A DNA stretch of 13,404 nucleotides from Acholeplasmataceae bacterium (lineage in GTDB: Bacteria; Bacillota_I; Bacilli_A; Izemoplasmatales; Hujiaoplasmataceae): assembly GCA_012515085.1 (NCBI GenBank), contig JAAYZB010000113.1, forward strand, positions 1 to 13,404, written 5' to 3'. This document shows, piece by piece, positions 1 to 5,508 of the stretch (the first letter of the stretch is position 1; the number at the start of each line of letters is the position of its first letter). A model generated the notes under the pieces. That model made no database searches. It was not told the DNA's origin and was given only the letters and a program-made list of their open reading frames with translations. Position numbers and translations under genes: made by a program.

Positions 1-1
1 A

Positions 2-78
2 TGGTCGAGATGATGGGATTCGAACCCACGACCTCTTAGTCCCGAACCAAGCGCGCTACCAAACTGCGCCACATCTCG
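2..78 (-). tRNA. tRNA-Pro(CGG)
   Basis: Read on the minus strand, this 77-nt cloverleaf includes an encoded CCA end. The acceptor stem CGAGATG pairs with CATCTCG, followed by discriminator A. The D-stem is GCGC/GCGC. The anticodon stem CTTGG/CTAAG carries the loop TTCGGGA, giving anticodon CGG (Pro, codon CCG). The T-arm is GTGGG-TTCGAAT-CCCAT. It is the last of three tRNAs in one minus-strand unit and lies 3 nt after tRNA-Ser. A dedicated CCG reader suggests a fuller tRNA set than in minimal Mollicutes. Hand-folded. Confidence 0.95.
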
Positions 79-81
79 ACC

Positions 82-170
82 TGGCGGAAGAGGTGGGATT
101 CGAACCCACGTGCCCTTGCGGACAACTGCATTTCGAGTGCAGCTCGTTACAACCGCTTCGATACTCTTCC
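82..170 (-). tRNA. tRNA-Ser(CGA)
   Basis: Read on the minus strand, this is an 89-nt class II tRNA with an encoded CCA. The acceptor stem GGAAGAG pairs with CTCTTCC. The anticodon stem CTGCA/TGCAG carries the loop CTCGAAA, giving anticodon CGA (Ser, codon TCG). A long variable arm (TTGTCCGCAAGGGCAC) is present, as expected for serine tRNAs. The T-arm is GTGGG-TTCGAAT-CCCAC. It is the middle gene of the Gly-Ser-Pro unit. Confidence 0.95.
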
Positions 171-181
171 CGAACATGAAA

Positions 182-198
182 CCCCTATCGAACCGGGG
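182..198 (-). other. Small hairpin in the tRNA-Gly/tRNA-Ser spacer
   Basis: The 41-nt spacer between tRNA-Gly and tRNA-Ser holds a CCCC/GGGG stem. Its minus-strand loop contains GGTTCGATA, which resembles a tRNA T-loop (TTCRA). It could be a processing landmark or the remnant of a lost tRNA. The stem is only 4 bp, so this is weak. There is no U-tract after it, so it is not a terminator. Confidence 0.3.
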
Positions 199-211
199 AA
201 TATTCCCAATA

Positions 212-285
212 TGGAGCAGGCAAAGGGAATCGAACCCTCATAATCAGCTTGGAAGGCTGATGTTCTACCATTGAACTATGCCTGC
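212..285 (-). tRNA. tRNA-Gly(TCC)
   Basis: Read on the minus strand, this is a 74-nt cloverleaf with an encoded CCA. The acceptor stem GCAGGCA pairs with TGCCTGC. The anticodon stem TCAGC/GCTGA carries the loop CTTCCAA, giving anticodon TCC (Gly, codons GGA/GGG). The T-arm is GAGGG-TTCGATT-CCCTT. It is the promoter-proximal gene of the three-tRNA unit and starts about 16 bp after the -10 box of the promoter at 301-329. Confidence 0.95.
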
Positions 286-300
286 ACAAATCGCAAAAAT

Positions 301-329
301 ATGATATCACAATCCCCATTTTGTGTCAA
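301..329 (-). promoter_or_regulatory. Sigma-A promoter of the tRNA operon
   Basis: On the minus strand, TTGACA (324-329) is followed by a 17-bp spacer and TATCAT (301-306). That is a perfect -35, consensus spacing and a 5/6 -10. Predicted initiation is near 294, a few bases before tRNA-Gly. A promoter this close to consensus is typical of stable RNA genes. It sits directly after the rsmH terminator. Confidence 0.85.
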
Positions 330-330
330 T

Positions 331-350
331 AAAAACCGCTTCTCCTAGCG
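331..350 (-). terminator. Weak intrinsic terminator after rsmH
   Basis: On the minus strand a short CGCT/AGCG stem with a 6-nt loop overlaps the rsmH stop codon and is followed by GTTTTTA. The stem is only 4 bp, so termination may be leaky and rsmH transcripts could run into the tRNA genes. Confidence 0.4.
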
Positions 351-1268
351 TGTTTTCTCCGCGGCTCTCAGTTTGGCACTCTTAGCGCGATTGTTTGCCA
401 GGATTTCACCTTCTGACGGGGTGATCACGTGCTTGGTAATAAGGGATAAGATTGGCCTTTCACTTGGTAAAATCATGACGTCTTTTGGCGTTAAATCACT
501 CGATAATTCCCGAAAAAGCTGCTTGCAGATCCGATCTTCCAACGAATGGAAGGAAATCGTGACGATTCTGCCCCCCGGCGACAATAAAGACACCGCATCT
601 TTCAATGCCATCCGCAATACACCCAGCTCATCGTTAACGGCAATTCGTAATGCCTGAAATGTCTGTTTTGCGGGATGGCCTTTTTTTCTCAATACTTTTT
701 CTGGTAATGATTGTTTGATTACATCGACAAGTTCCAATGTTGTTTCAATCGGTTTTTCTAATCGTTTCCGGACAATTTGCCGAGCGATTATCCGTGCGAA
801 TGGTTCTTCACCGTACTGAAAAATGATCTTTGCTAAATCGGGTTCTGAATAAGTATTGATAATCTGATAGGCACTTAATGATTCGTTTTGATTCATCCGC
901 ATATCCAATCGATGATCAAACTGGTAAGAAAACCCTCGCTCGGGTGTATCAAATTGAAAAGAAGACACTCCGAGATCAAAAAGGATGCCGTCTATTCCGT
1001 CGATGGCGTATTCCTCTAGACGAGCTTTTAGATTGACAAAGTTATCTTGAATGATTGTGATGTTTGCGAATTGTTCCAGTCGTGATGTTGCTCGTTTTAT
1101 CGCTTCTGTATCTTGATCAAATGCATATAAATGCCCGTCTTTCAAACGAGTCAGAATCCCTTCAGAATGGCCTCCTCCACCGAGTGTGGCGTCCACATAG
1201 ATCCCGTTTGGATGGACATTCAAATAGCTGATCGCTTCTTCTTTCAAGACCGTTATGTGGTCGCTCAT
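345..1268 (-). CDS. rsmH: 16S rRNA (cytosine-1402-N4)-methyltransferase RsmH (MraW)
   Basis: RsmH uses S-adenosylmethionine to methylate N4 of C1402 in 16S rRNA, in the decoding centre of the small subunit. The protein has 307 residues with this start, the usual size for the family. Visible hallmarks are the SAM-binding loop DATLGGGGHS (26-35), DLGVSS (about 98-103), the family block HPAKQTFQALRIAVNDEL (198-215) and ISFHSLEDR (238-246). An in-frame ATG lies 12 bp upstream at 1280, but an extended -10 box ends only 5 bp before it. The ATG at 1268 has GGTGAT at good distance, so it is preferred. In most Firmicutes rsmH follows mraZ and precedes ftsL in the cell-wall cluster. Here neither is present, and it is a single gene between the rpmF terminator and the tRNA operon. 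The family call is certain; the start is likely. Confidence 0.97.
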   Translation of the reverse strand: MSDHITVLKEEAISYLNVHPNGIYVDATLGGGGHSEGILTRLKDGHLYAFDQDTEAIKRATSRLEQFANITIIQDNFVNLKARLEEYAIDGIDGILFDLGVSSFQFDTPERGFSYQFDHRLDMRMNQNESLSAYQIINTYSEPDLAKIIFQYGEEPFARIIARQIVRKRLEKPIETTLELVDVIKQSLPEKVLRKKGHPAKQTFQALRIAVNDELGVLRMALKDAVSLLSPGGRIVTISFHSLEDRICKQLFRELSSDLTPKDVMILPSERPILSLITKHVITPSEGEILANNRAKSAKLRAAEKTR

Positions 1269-1285
1269 CTGTATCACCATGGACC

Positions 1286-1294
1286 ATTATACCA
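1286..1294 (-). promoter_or_regulatory. Extended -10 promoter of rsmH
   Basis: On the minus strand the sequence TGGTATAAT is a perfect TATAAT preceded by the TGn extension, which can act without a good -35. At 16-17 bp upstream only poor matches (TTCTTG, TTTCTT) are present. Predicted initiation is near 1279, giving a 5' leader of only about 10 nt to the chosen ATG at 1268. Confidence 0.6.
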
Positions 1295-1308
1295 TGGATT
1301 GATGTCTC

Positions 1309-1339
1309 AAGAAAAAGAAAAACGCTGAATCATTCAGCG
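1309..1339 (-). terminator. Intrinsic terminator of the yceD-rpmF unit
   Basis: An 8-bp inverted repeat, CGCTGAAT/ATTCAGCG (1323-1330 and 1332-1339), forms a hairpin. On the minus strand it is followed by TTTTTCTTTTTCTT. It lies 15 bp after the rpmF stop and just before the rsmH promoter. Confidence 0.85.
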
Positions 1340-1354
1340 CTTCTTTTCTTTTCG

Positions 1355-1552
1355 TTACTCTTTGTCTGGTTTTTCGGGTTTGGGCTCGACAACCAATTTG
1401 CCTTTGTAATAACCACATTTTTTGCAGACTTGATGCGAAAGCGTCAATTCACCACAGTTTGGACAAACGACCATTGTCGGTGCGTTTAACTTGAAATGTG
1501 TTCTTCTTTTTCTTTTGACGGCTTTGCTGGTCTTGCGAAAAGGTACTGCCAT
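1355..1552 (-). CDS. rpmF: 50S ribosomal protein L32
   Basis: L32 is a small basic protein of the large ribosomal subunit. The 65-residue product begins MAVPFRKTSKAVKRKRRTH, which is the L32 signature. It carries a zinc-binding set of four cysteines (C30, C33, C43, C46: CPNC and CKKC). This is the zinc-containing form of L32. The tail after residue 55 is rich in Pro, Glu and Lys. The start is supported by AGGAGGTGA seven bases upstream of the ATG. It follows yceD by 14 bp, a pairing found across many bacteria. An intrinsic terminator follows. In many genomes plsX comes next, but here plsX is about 6 kb away. Confidence 0.97.
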   Translation of the reverse strand: MAVPFRKTSKAVKRKRRTHFKLNAPTMVVCPNCGELTLSHQVCKKCGYYKGKLVVEPKPEKPDKE

Positions 1553-1566
1553 GATGTCACCTCCTA

Positions 1567-2043
1567 TTATGATTTGTTTTTTAGCTTTGAAAAGGGATTG
1601 TCTTTCAGTCTTTCTTCATCATCCAGTCTGACAATTTCAGAAAAATCCTTTTGATTCGCGTTCGGACTCAAGGCTCTCATGGGTTTTTCCACCAATATCT
1701 CCGAAAAGATGATGGGATCTAAATCAATGGTTGTCCCTTGAATCGGGAACGTGTAATCATCGGTGATTTTTTCCGAAAACTCCAGTATTGTCTCAAAGTC
1801 CAGTGGTACCGTCACTTCTTCCAGTGTCACGGCACAAAGCATGATACAATGGCAGCGAATCCGGAGATCGAAGATATAACGATTGTCTGCTTCATGGACA
1901 AAATAGGTGCCTGACACTTGAACTGGAGAGATACCGACCAAATCTTCTAAATCACTCGTGATGAATGAAGAGCAATCGGATACAAAATCGATTCGATTGT
2001 CTGTCGTTTGCTGTTTTCTCAGTTCTTGAAGAGAAAACTTCAT
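1567..2043 (-). CDS. yceD: YceD/DUF177 family protein (23S rRNA accumulation protein)
   Basis: This 158-residue protein matches the DUF177/YceD family mainly on layout and motifs. It has a paired-Cys segment (C64, C66, C70 in CHCIMLCAVTLEEV), an acidic beta-rich middle, then VEKPMRAL. The C-terminal tail pattern NPFSKLKNKS resembles the DPRLAKLK tail of the family. YceD is known to affect 23S rRNA levels in E. coli and plants; its exact molecular role is unsettled. It is co-transcribed with rpmF (14-bp gap) from a strong promoter at 2069-2097. The start has GAGGTGATATC directly upstream. The fixed yceD-rpmF linkage is the strongest support for the name. Confidence 0.88.
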   Translation of the reverse strand: MKFSLQELRKQQTTDNRIDFVSDCSSFITSDLEDLVGISPVQVSGTYFVHEADNRYIFDLRIRCHCIMLCAVTLEEVTVPLDFETILEFSEKITDDYTFPIQGTTIDLDPIIFSEILVEKPMRALSPNANQKDFSEIVRLDDEERLKDNPFSKLKNKS

Positions 2044-2059
2044 GATATCACCTCAGCAC

Positions 2060-2080
2060 AGCAAGTCAATTATACTTGCT
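2060..2080. repeat. 7-bp inverted repeat over the yceD promoter -10 box
   Basis: The arms AGCAAGT (2060-2066) and ACTTGCT (2074-2080) are perfect inverted copies separated by 7 bp. They bracket the -10 box and the predicted start of transcription. This is the geometry of a repressor operator, but chance is possible because arms of this length are short. Confidence 0.4.
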
Positions 2081-2097
2081 TTAAACTTCAAAGTCAA
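2069..2097 (-). promoter_or_regulatory. Strong sigma-A promoter of yceD-rpmF
   Basis: On the minus strand, TTGACT (2092-2097), a 17-bp spacer and TATAAT (2069-2074) form a near-consensus promoter. It starts 11 bp after the deacetylase stop codon. I see no terminator after that gene, so read-through from upstream probably adds to this promoter. Confidence 0.85.
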
Positions 2098-2107
2098 GAA
2101 AATTCCC

Positions 2108-2887
2108 TTAATAGCGATTGACTTCGGGGAAGCAATGTTGATGGTTCTCTCCAAGCACGAAATACCCCTCTTTATGGTGCTTTCCAATACTTCCAAACAT
2201 CCGCCCACGGATTTTTAAATACCGCAAAATCTCATTTAATTCCTGTGAATCTTCAAACTGGCTGTGATGGGCTTTAATGGCCTTGGCCTGCAAAGCAAAA
2301 TCGCTTTTATCCAGAGTCATTTTTTGATTCGCTCGGTGGGTATAATAAAATGCCAGTGCGCGCATTCGGAACTTTTCGGGTAAAAAATCCGGTGGTGTTT
2401 CAATCTGTTTTCGATATACGAGTGGATAAGCGGCCATTAATGCGGCCAGTTGCACCGCTTGCCCTGTTCGAAGATGATCAGGGTGTATCTCCGAAGGCAT
2501 CAATGGATCGGGAGCAACGATCACATCCGGATTCCATTCGAGAATGATCGGCGCAAGTTTTCTTGCGACATCCCAAGATGAATACTTTCCGCCATCAGGA
2601 AAATCAAGAAAGTGGATAGTTTCAACTCCTAAAATCGTCTGGGCAACCGTGCTTTCTTTTCTTCGAACTTCCGTCAATGCTAGGGGATCCGTTTGGGTGT
2701 CTTGCGATCCCGAACTACCATCCGTGACAACGACAAAGCACACGGGTCTCTGACATCGTTTTAACCTAGCAACAAATCCGCCAGCTCCAATTTCTATATC
2801 ATCGGGATGCGGACCGACGAACAAATATCGCTCAAATTCTTTTAAATCTGGTAACGGCAGCGCTTTTTTCAAAAAATGTAGATACAT
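2108..2887 (-). CDS. PIG-L/LmbE family deacetylase
   Basis: PIG-L/LmbE proteins are zinc-dependent hydrolases that remove acetyl groups from N-acetylglucosamine-type compounds; BshB (bacillithiol synthesis) and MshB are members. The chosen product is 259 residues. It shows the family zinc motif PHPDDIEIGAGG (26-37, with H27 and D30 as likely ligands) and HPDH (135-138, H138 as likely third ligand). D29 is the likely catalytic residue. The open frame extends 24 codons further upstream to 2959, but a promoter (TTTACA-18-TATAAT, 2910-2939) lies inside that stretch. The ATG at 2887 is preceded by AGGGGATGG and is therefore preferred. The substrate cannot be named from sequence; a bacillithiol role is possible, but the partner genes bshA and bshC are not in the window. 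It is divergent from mrp. Confidence 0.88.
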   Translation of the reverse strand: MYLHFLKKALPLPDLKEFERYLFVGPHPDDIEIGAGGFVARLKRCQRPVCFVVVTDGSSGSQDTQTDPLALTEVRRKESTVAQTILGVETIHFLDFPDGGKYSSWDVARKLAPIILEWNPDVIVAPDPLMPSEIHPDHLRTGQAVQLAALMAAYPLVYRKQIETPPDFLPEKFRMRALAFYYTHRANQKMTLDKSDFALQAKAIKAHHSQFEDSQELNEILRYLKIRGRMFGSIGKHHKEGYFVLGENHQHCFPEVNRY

Positions 2888-2909
2888 CCAACCATCCCCT
2901 ATGACAAGT

Positions 2910-2939
2910 ATTATACCCTTTGCACTATCAACCTGTAAA
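2910..2939 (-). promoter_or_regulatory. Promoter of the PIG-L deacetylase gene
   Basis: On the minus strand, TTTACA (2934-2939), an 18-bp spacer and TATAAT (2910-2915) are present. Initiation near 2903 would give a leader of about 16 nt to the ATG at 2887. This promoter rules out the longer open frame upstream. Its -35 lies 32 bp from the -35 of the divergent mrp promoter. Confidence 0.7.
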
Positions 2940-2971
2940 GATGAGGGATGAGAAACCACAGGTAATTATGC

Positions 2972-3000
2972 TGGAAAACGCTTTTCAAAGCGAGTATAAT
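2972..3000 (+). promoter_or_regulatory. Promoter of mrp with a palindrome in its spacer
   Basis: TGGAAA (2972-2977), a 17-bp spacer and a perfect TATAAT (2995-3000) precede mrp by 29 bp. The spacer contains CGCTTT-TC-AAAGCG (2979-2992), a 6-bp inverted repeat with a 2-bp centre. The weak -35 and the palindrome between the boxes suggest regulated rather than constitutive use. Confidence 0.65.
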
Positions 3001-3029
3001 GAATTATGCAGATAGAAGGAGAGTTGATC

Positions 3030-4028
3030 ATGACAACCAAGCAAATAAATAAATACATTGAAAACATCATCGATCCCAGCCGTAATCAATCATTAGGGGC
3101 GTTACAGGCCATCAAGCATTTGGGAATCGATCCAGAAAAAAATACCGTCATTTTATTAATCGAGGTGGGGAAAAAGAATCCCGACGTCACCAATCAATTG
3201 ACTCGAGAACTCGCCAAAATTGTCAAAATCGATCTTGGATTTGCCGGATTGGTTGTGGATTATGAACAAAGCAGGCCTGAACACTTGGGAAAAAAAGTCA
3301 AAATATTGGGCATCGCTTCGGGAAAAGGCGGAGTGGGAAAATCTACTGTCACTGCCAACTTGGCTTATGCCTTGACCCGCCTTGGCAAGAAGGTCGGCAT
3401 TCTGGATGCGGATATCTATGGTGCCAATATGCCCAAGATCCTCGACTGTGAAAATCGAATTCTGGAAAGTAATGCGGATGGAAAAGTGACTCCGATCACC
3501 GTAGATGGTATTGAAATGGTCTCGACAGAATACATGGTCGATACAGATCGCGCTTTATTGTGGCGAGGCCCCATGTTGGGAAAAGTACTAAAGATCTTTT
3601 TTGATGATACCTTATGGAGTCCTGAACTCGAGTATTTATTGGTAGATTTGCCTCCAGGAACCGGTGACGTGATGATGGATCTTCGACAATTTGTCGCTGA
3701 TATCAAACTACTATTGGTCACCACCCCACATCCCAGTGCCTCTCACATCGCCATTAAGGCTGGTTTCGCAGCAAAAAGCTTGCAACAAGAACTTTTAGGC
3801 GTCATTGAAAATATGTCTTGGCTAGAAATAGATAACCACCGCCACAAGGTTTTTGGCGAAGGTGGTGGAGAAGCCGTTTCGGAAAAACTCTTGGTTCCGC
3901 TTCTCGGGCAAATTCCCCTCGGTCAACCAACCGGCGAAAATCCTTCCATATTTTCAGAAACGGATAAGATCGGTATTATTTATCTATCCTTAGCAAAAAC
4001 CATTATGAGACTCGTTGAAAACGCCTGA
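3030..4028 (+). CDS. mrp: Mrp/SalA-type P-loop ATPase
   Basis: This 332-residue cytosolic protein has an N-terminal MIP18/DUF59-like domain (about 1-80) and an Mrp/NBP35-type ATPase domain. The deviant Walker A GKGGVGKST spans 98-106, with the signature lysine K99. The switch/Walker B region DLPPGTGD is at 206-213, and the family segment GVIENMSW is at 257-264. Classical Mrp/ApbC proteins carry a CxxC after the ENMS motif that holds a bridging iron-sulfur cluster. Here that segment is LEIDNHRHKVFGEGGG and has no cysteine; C140 is the only cysteine in the protein. B. subtilis SalA, an ATP-dependent regulator of scoC, also lacks the pair. An Fe-S carrier role is therefore doubtful. The ATG at 3030 has AGAAGGAG 8 bases upstream; an ATG at 3006 in the same frame sits next to the -10 box and lacks a binding site. 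Confidence 0.93.
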   Translation: MTTKQINKYIENIIDPSRNQSLGALQAIKHLGIDPEKNTVILLIEVGKKNPDVTNQLTRELAKIVKIDLGFAGLVVDYEQSRPEHLGKKVKILGIASGKGGVGKSTVTANLAYALTRLGKKVGILDADIYGANMPKILDCENRILESNADGKVTPITVDGIEMVSTEYMVDTDRALLWRGPMLGKVLKIFFDDTLWSPELEYLLVDLPPGTGDVMMDLRQFVADIKLLLVTTPHPSASHIAIKAGFAAKSLQQELLGVIENMSWLEIDNHRHKVFGEGGGEAVSEKLLVPLLGQIPLGQPTGENPSIFSETDKIGIIYLSLAKTIMRLVENA

Positions 4029-4047
4029 AATTTTCAGGCGTTTTTTT
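4021..4047 (+). terminator. Intrinsic terminator of mrp, usable in both directions
   Basis: The stem ACGCCTGAA/TTCAGGCGT (4021-4029 and 4033-4041) with a 3-nt loop is followed by seven T residues. The stem contains the mrp stop codon. On the minus strand the hairpin is followed by TTTTC, so it may also stop the convergent regulator gene ending at 4062. Confidence 0.92.
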
Positions 4048-4061
4048 ATAGCTATGAGCGT

Positions 4062-5318
4062 TCAATCTATTGCATACTTTTTCAAGCTTTGCAATTGAAA
4101 CAGTGTTTGTTTAAATTTTTCCTGATAACCCAGTGCATCTTTATAACGCTTATTCCTTGAACATATCTCTACGACTTCATCGGTTAGAAGTCGCAACAAA
4201 TGGATATTCTGGATCGATAAAATATAGGGCAATAAGATATTGATTAAGTTTTCCTTATATTCTAGAGAATGTTTGTGCTCTCTTTGAATTAACAATTGAT
4301 GAAAATCAACCGGTGCTGGTTTTTCACAGATTTTTTCTGCTAATTGGACTTTTGTTTTTTCATACGCTTCTATAAGTCCGTCTTGATGGTACCTAATCGC
4401 AAGAAAATAAAGGAATTCAAAGCAGTATTTTCCACTTGGATCAAAGAAATCTCGGAAAGAATCCGGATTCGTATTCGCAGTTGTCAACATCCATAAATAA
4501 AAGTTTCGTTGGCTTGGAGAAAGATAGTCGATACCTTCCGCATTGAATATAAAATTCGCCTCTGGATATTCATAGAGCTCAAACAGATTTTTATATACCA
4601 TCATTTCACCCATTCGGGCAAGATTATTGGATTCAAAGAAGTAACCCCTGGCCATCAACAATCCTGATCGAGCTTTATGAAAGCTATGCAAATTGCCATA
4701 GATGACATACTCTAAATAATGAAACATGGCAAAAATATCATCGGATAGATATAATGAGCTTTCAATCAGTTCAATGATATTTCGGGCGGTTTCATAATCA
4801 AAAATCAAGATATTGTACCAACAGGCATACAGAATAAATATCACAAGACCGTACTCTTCTAGGGCGTTCAAATATCGAAATAATTCATCATAGATTGGTC
4901 TTGCGGCATCGGAATCGCCAATTAATACATAATACCCAAGTCTCGCAACCTGAATCAAAATTCCAAATTCATATTTCGCAATATCCGCAATCAGCTGTTC
5001 ATATCCGTGGATATCTTTTTGACAAAAGAGTCTAAAGGACCTTTCAAGAATATCGACCATCTCCTCTGGAAATCCAATGGCAGATAGCGGTAAATTCATC
5101 CGTTCCATGATGAGAGACAAATTTTCTCGTTTGACCACGATTGCATTGTTTTCGATTTTAGAGATATACGTGTTGGAACAGATCCCCTTGGCCAGGATCT
5201 CCTGTGTCATCCTCATTTCCAACCGGCGTTTCCGGATAGAACTACCAATGCCTTTATAATAGTACTGATACATTTCTTCTAAGCGTTTTTGTAGAACATG
5301 TTGTAGTTTTCTGACCAT
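4062..5318 (-). CDS. XRE-family regulator with a long helical C-terminal domain (RRNPP-like)
   Basis: The 418-residue protein has an N-terminal XRE-type helix-turn-helix (about 24-80), with the second and third helices around MTQEILAKGICSNTYISKIE; SNTYISKIENN (48-58) is the likely recognition segment. The remaining 330 residues are helical, rich in aromatic and Leu residues, and resemble TPR-type repeats. This layout is that of RRNPP regulators (Rgg, PlcR, PrgX), which bind short peptides. That is an inference from architecture; no specific member is recognised. A 23-residue basic lead (VRKLQHVLQKRLEE) before the HTH is unusual. The ATG at 5318 is chosen because AAGGAG lies 8 bases upstream; the frame opens 9 codons earlier without a binding site. 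There is no small peptide gene with a signal sequence next to it. It is a lone transcription unit with its own promoter (5391-5418) and tandem repeats in the leader. Confidence 0.8.
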   Translation of the reverse strand: MVRKLQHVLQKRLEEMYQYYYKGIGSSIRKRRLEMRMTQEILAKGICSNTYISKIENNAIVVKRENLSLIMERMNLPLSAIGFPEEMVDILERSFRLFCQKDIHGYEQLIADIAKYEFGILIQVARLGYYVLIGDSDAARPIYDELFRYLNALEEYGLVIFILYACWYNILIFDYETARNIIELIESSLYLSDDIFAMFHYLEYVIYGNLHSFHKARSGLLMARGYFFESNNLARMGEMMVYKNLFELYEYPEANFIFNAEGIDYLSPSQRNFYLWMLTTANTNPDSFRDFFDPSGKYCFEFLYFLAIRYHQDGLIEAYEKTKVQLAEKICEKPAPVDFHQLLIQREHKHSLEYKENLINILLPYILSIQNIHLLRLLTDEVVEICSRNKRYKDALGYQEKFKQTLFQLQSLKKYAID

Positions 5319-5360
5319 TTCGTTTCTCCTTTTTCTATGAAGCAATCGTACTTGGTGTCA

Positions 5361-5377
5361 GTGAAATGTGAAATGTG
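5361..5377. repeat. Tandem 7-bp direct repeat in the regulator leader
   Basis: GTGAAAT occurs twice head to tail (5361-5367, 5368-5374) and is followed by GTG. It lies at about +8 to +24 relative to the predicted start of the regulator transcript. Direct repeats here could be an autoregulatory site for the XRE protein. The assignment is speculative. Confidence 0.4.
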
Positions 5378-5390
5378 TCCCTATAAATAT

Positions 5391-5418
5391 ATTATAGAAA
5401 AGAAAACAGAAAAATCAA
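5391..5418 (-). promoter_or_regulatory. Promoter of the XRE-family regulator
   Basis: On the minus strand, TTGATT (5413-5418), a 16-bp T-rich spacer and TATAAT (5391-5396) are present. The predicted leader is about 65 nt and contains the GTGAAAT direct repeats. Confidence 0.65.
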
Positions 5419-5472
5419 TCGTTTTCTTTTGAGAAAATATAGATATTTTTGTGAGGTTAGATGCGTTTTTTG

Positions 5473-5508
5473 AACAAAATAAAAGAAACCACTATAATTG
5501 TGGTTTCT
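5473..5508 (-). terminator. Intrinsic terminator of the recG-plsX-rnc-dnaD-nth operon
   Basis: A 9-bp stem, AGAAACCAC/GTGGTTTCT (5484-5492 and 5500-5508), with a 7-nt loop overlaps the nth stop codon. On the minus strand it is followed by TTTTATTTTGTT. It separates the operon from the regulator promoter. Confidence 0.88.

Noticed and set aside
2971..2987. CcpA cre site at the mrp promoter
   Set aside because: Aligned on its CG centre, three positions of the 14-bp cre pattern fail, so I treat it only as an unnamed palindrome.
4062..5318. The regulator as a transmembrane sensor because of its hydrophobic aromatic stretches
   Set aside because: The hydrophobic runs (for example YGLVIFILYACWYNILIF) alternate with charged helices as in repeat proteins, and the XRE domain fits a cytosolic protein; a single membrane segment is possible but not favoured.
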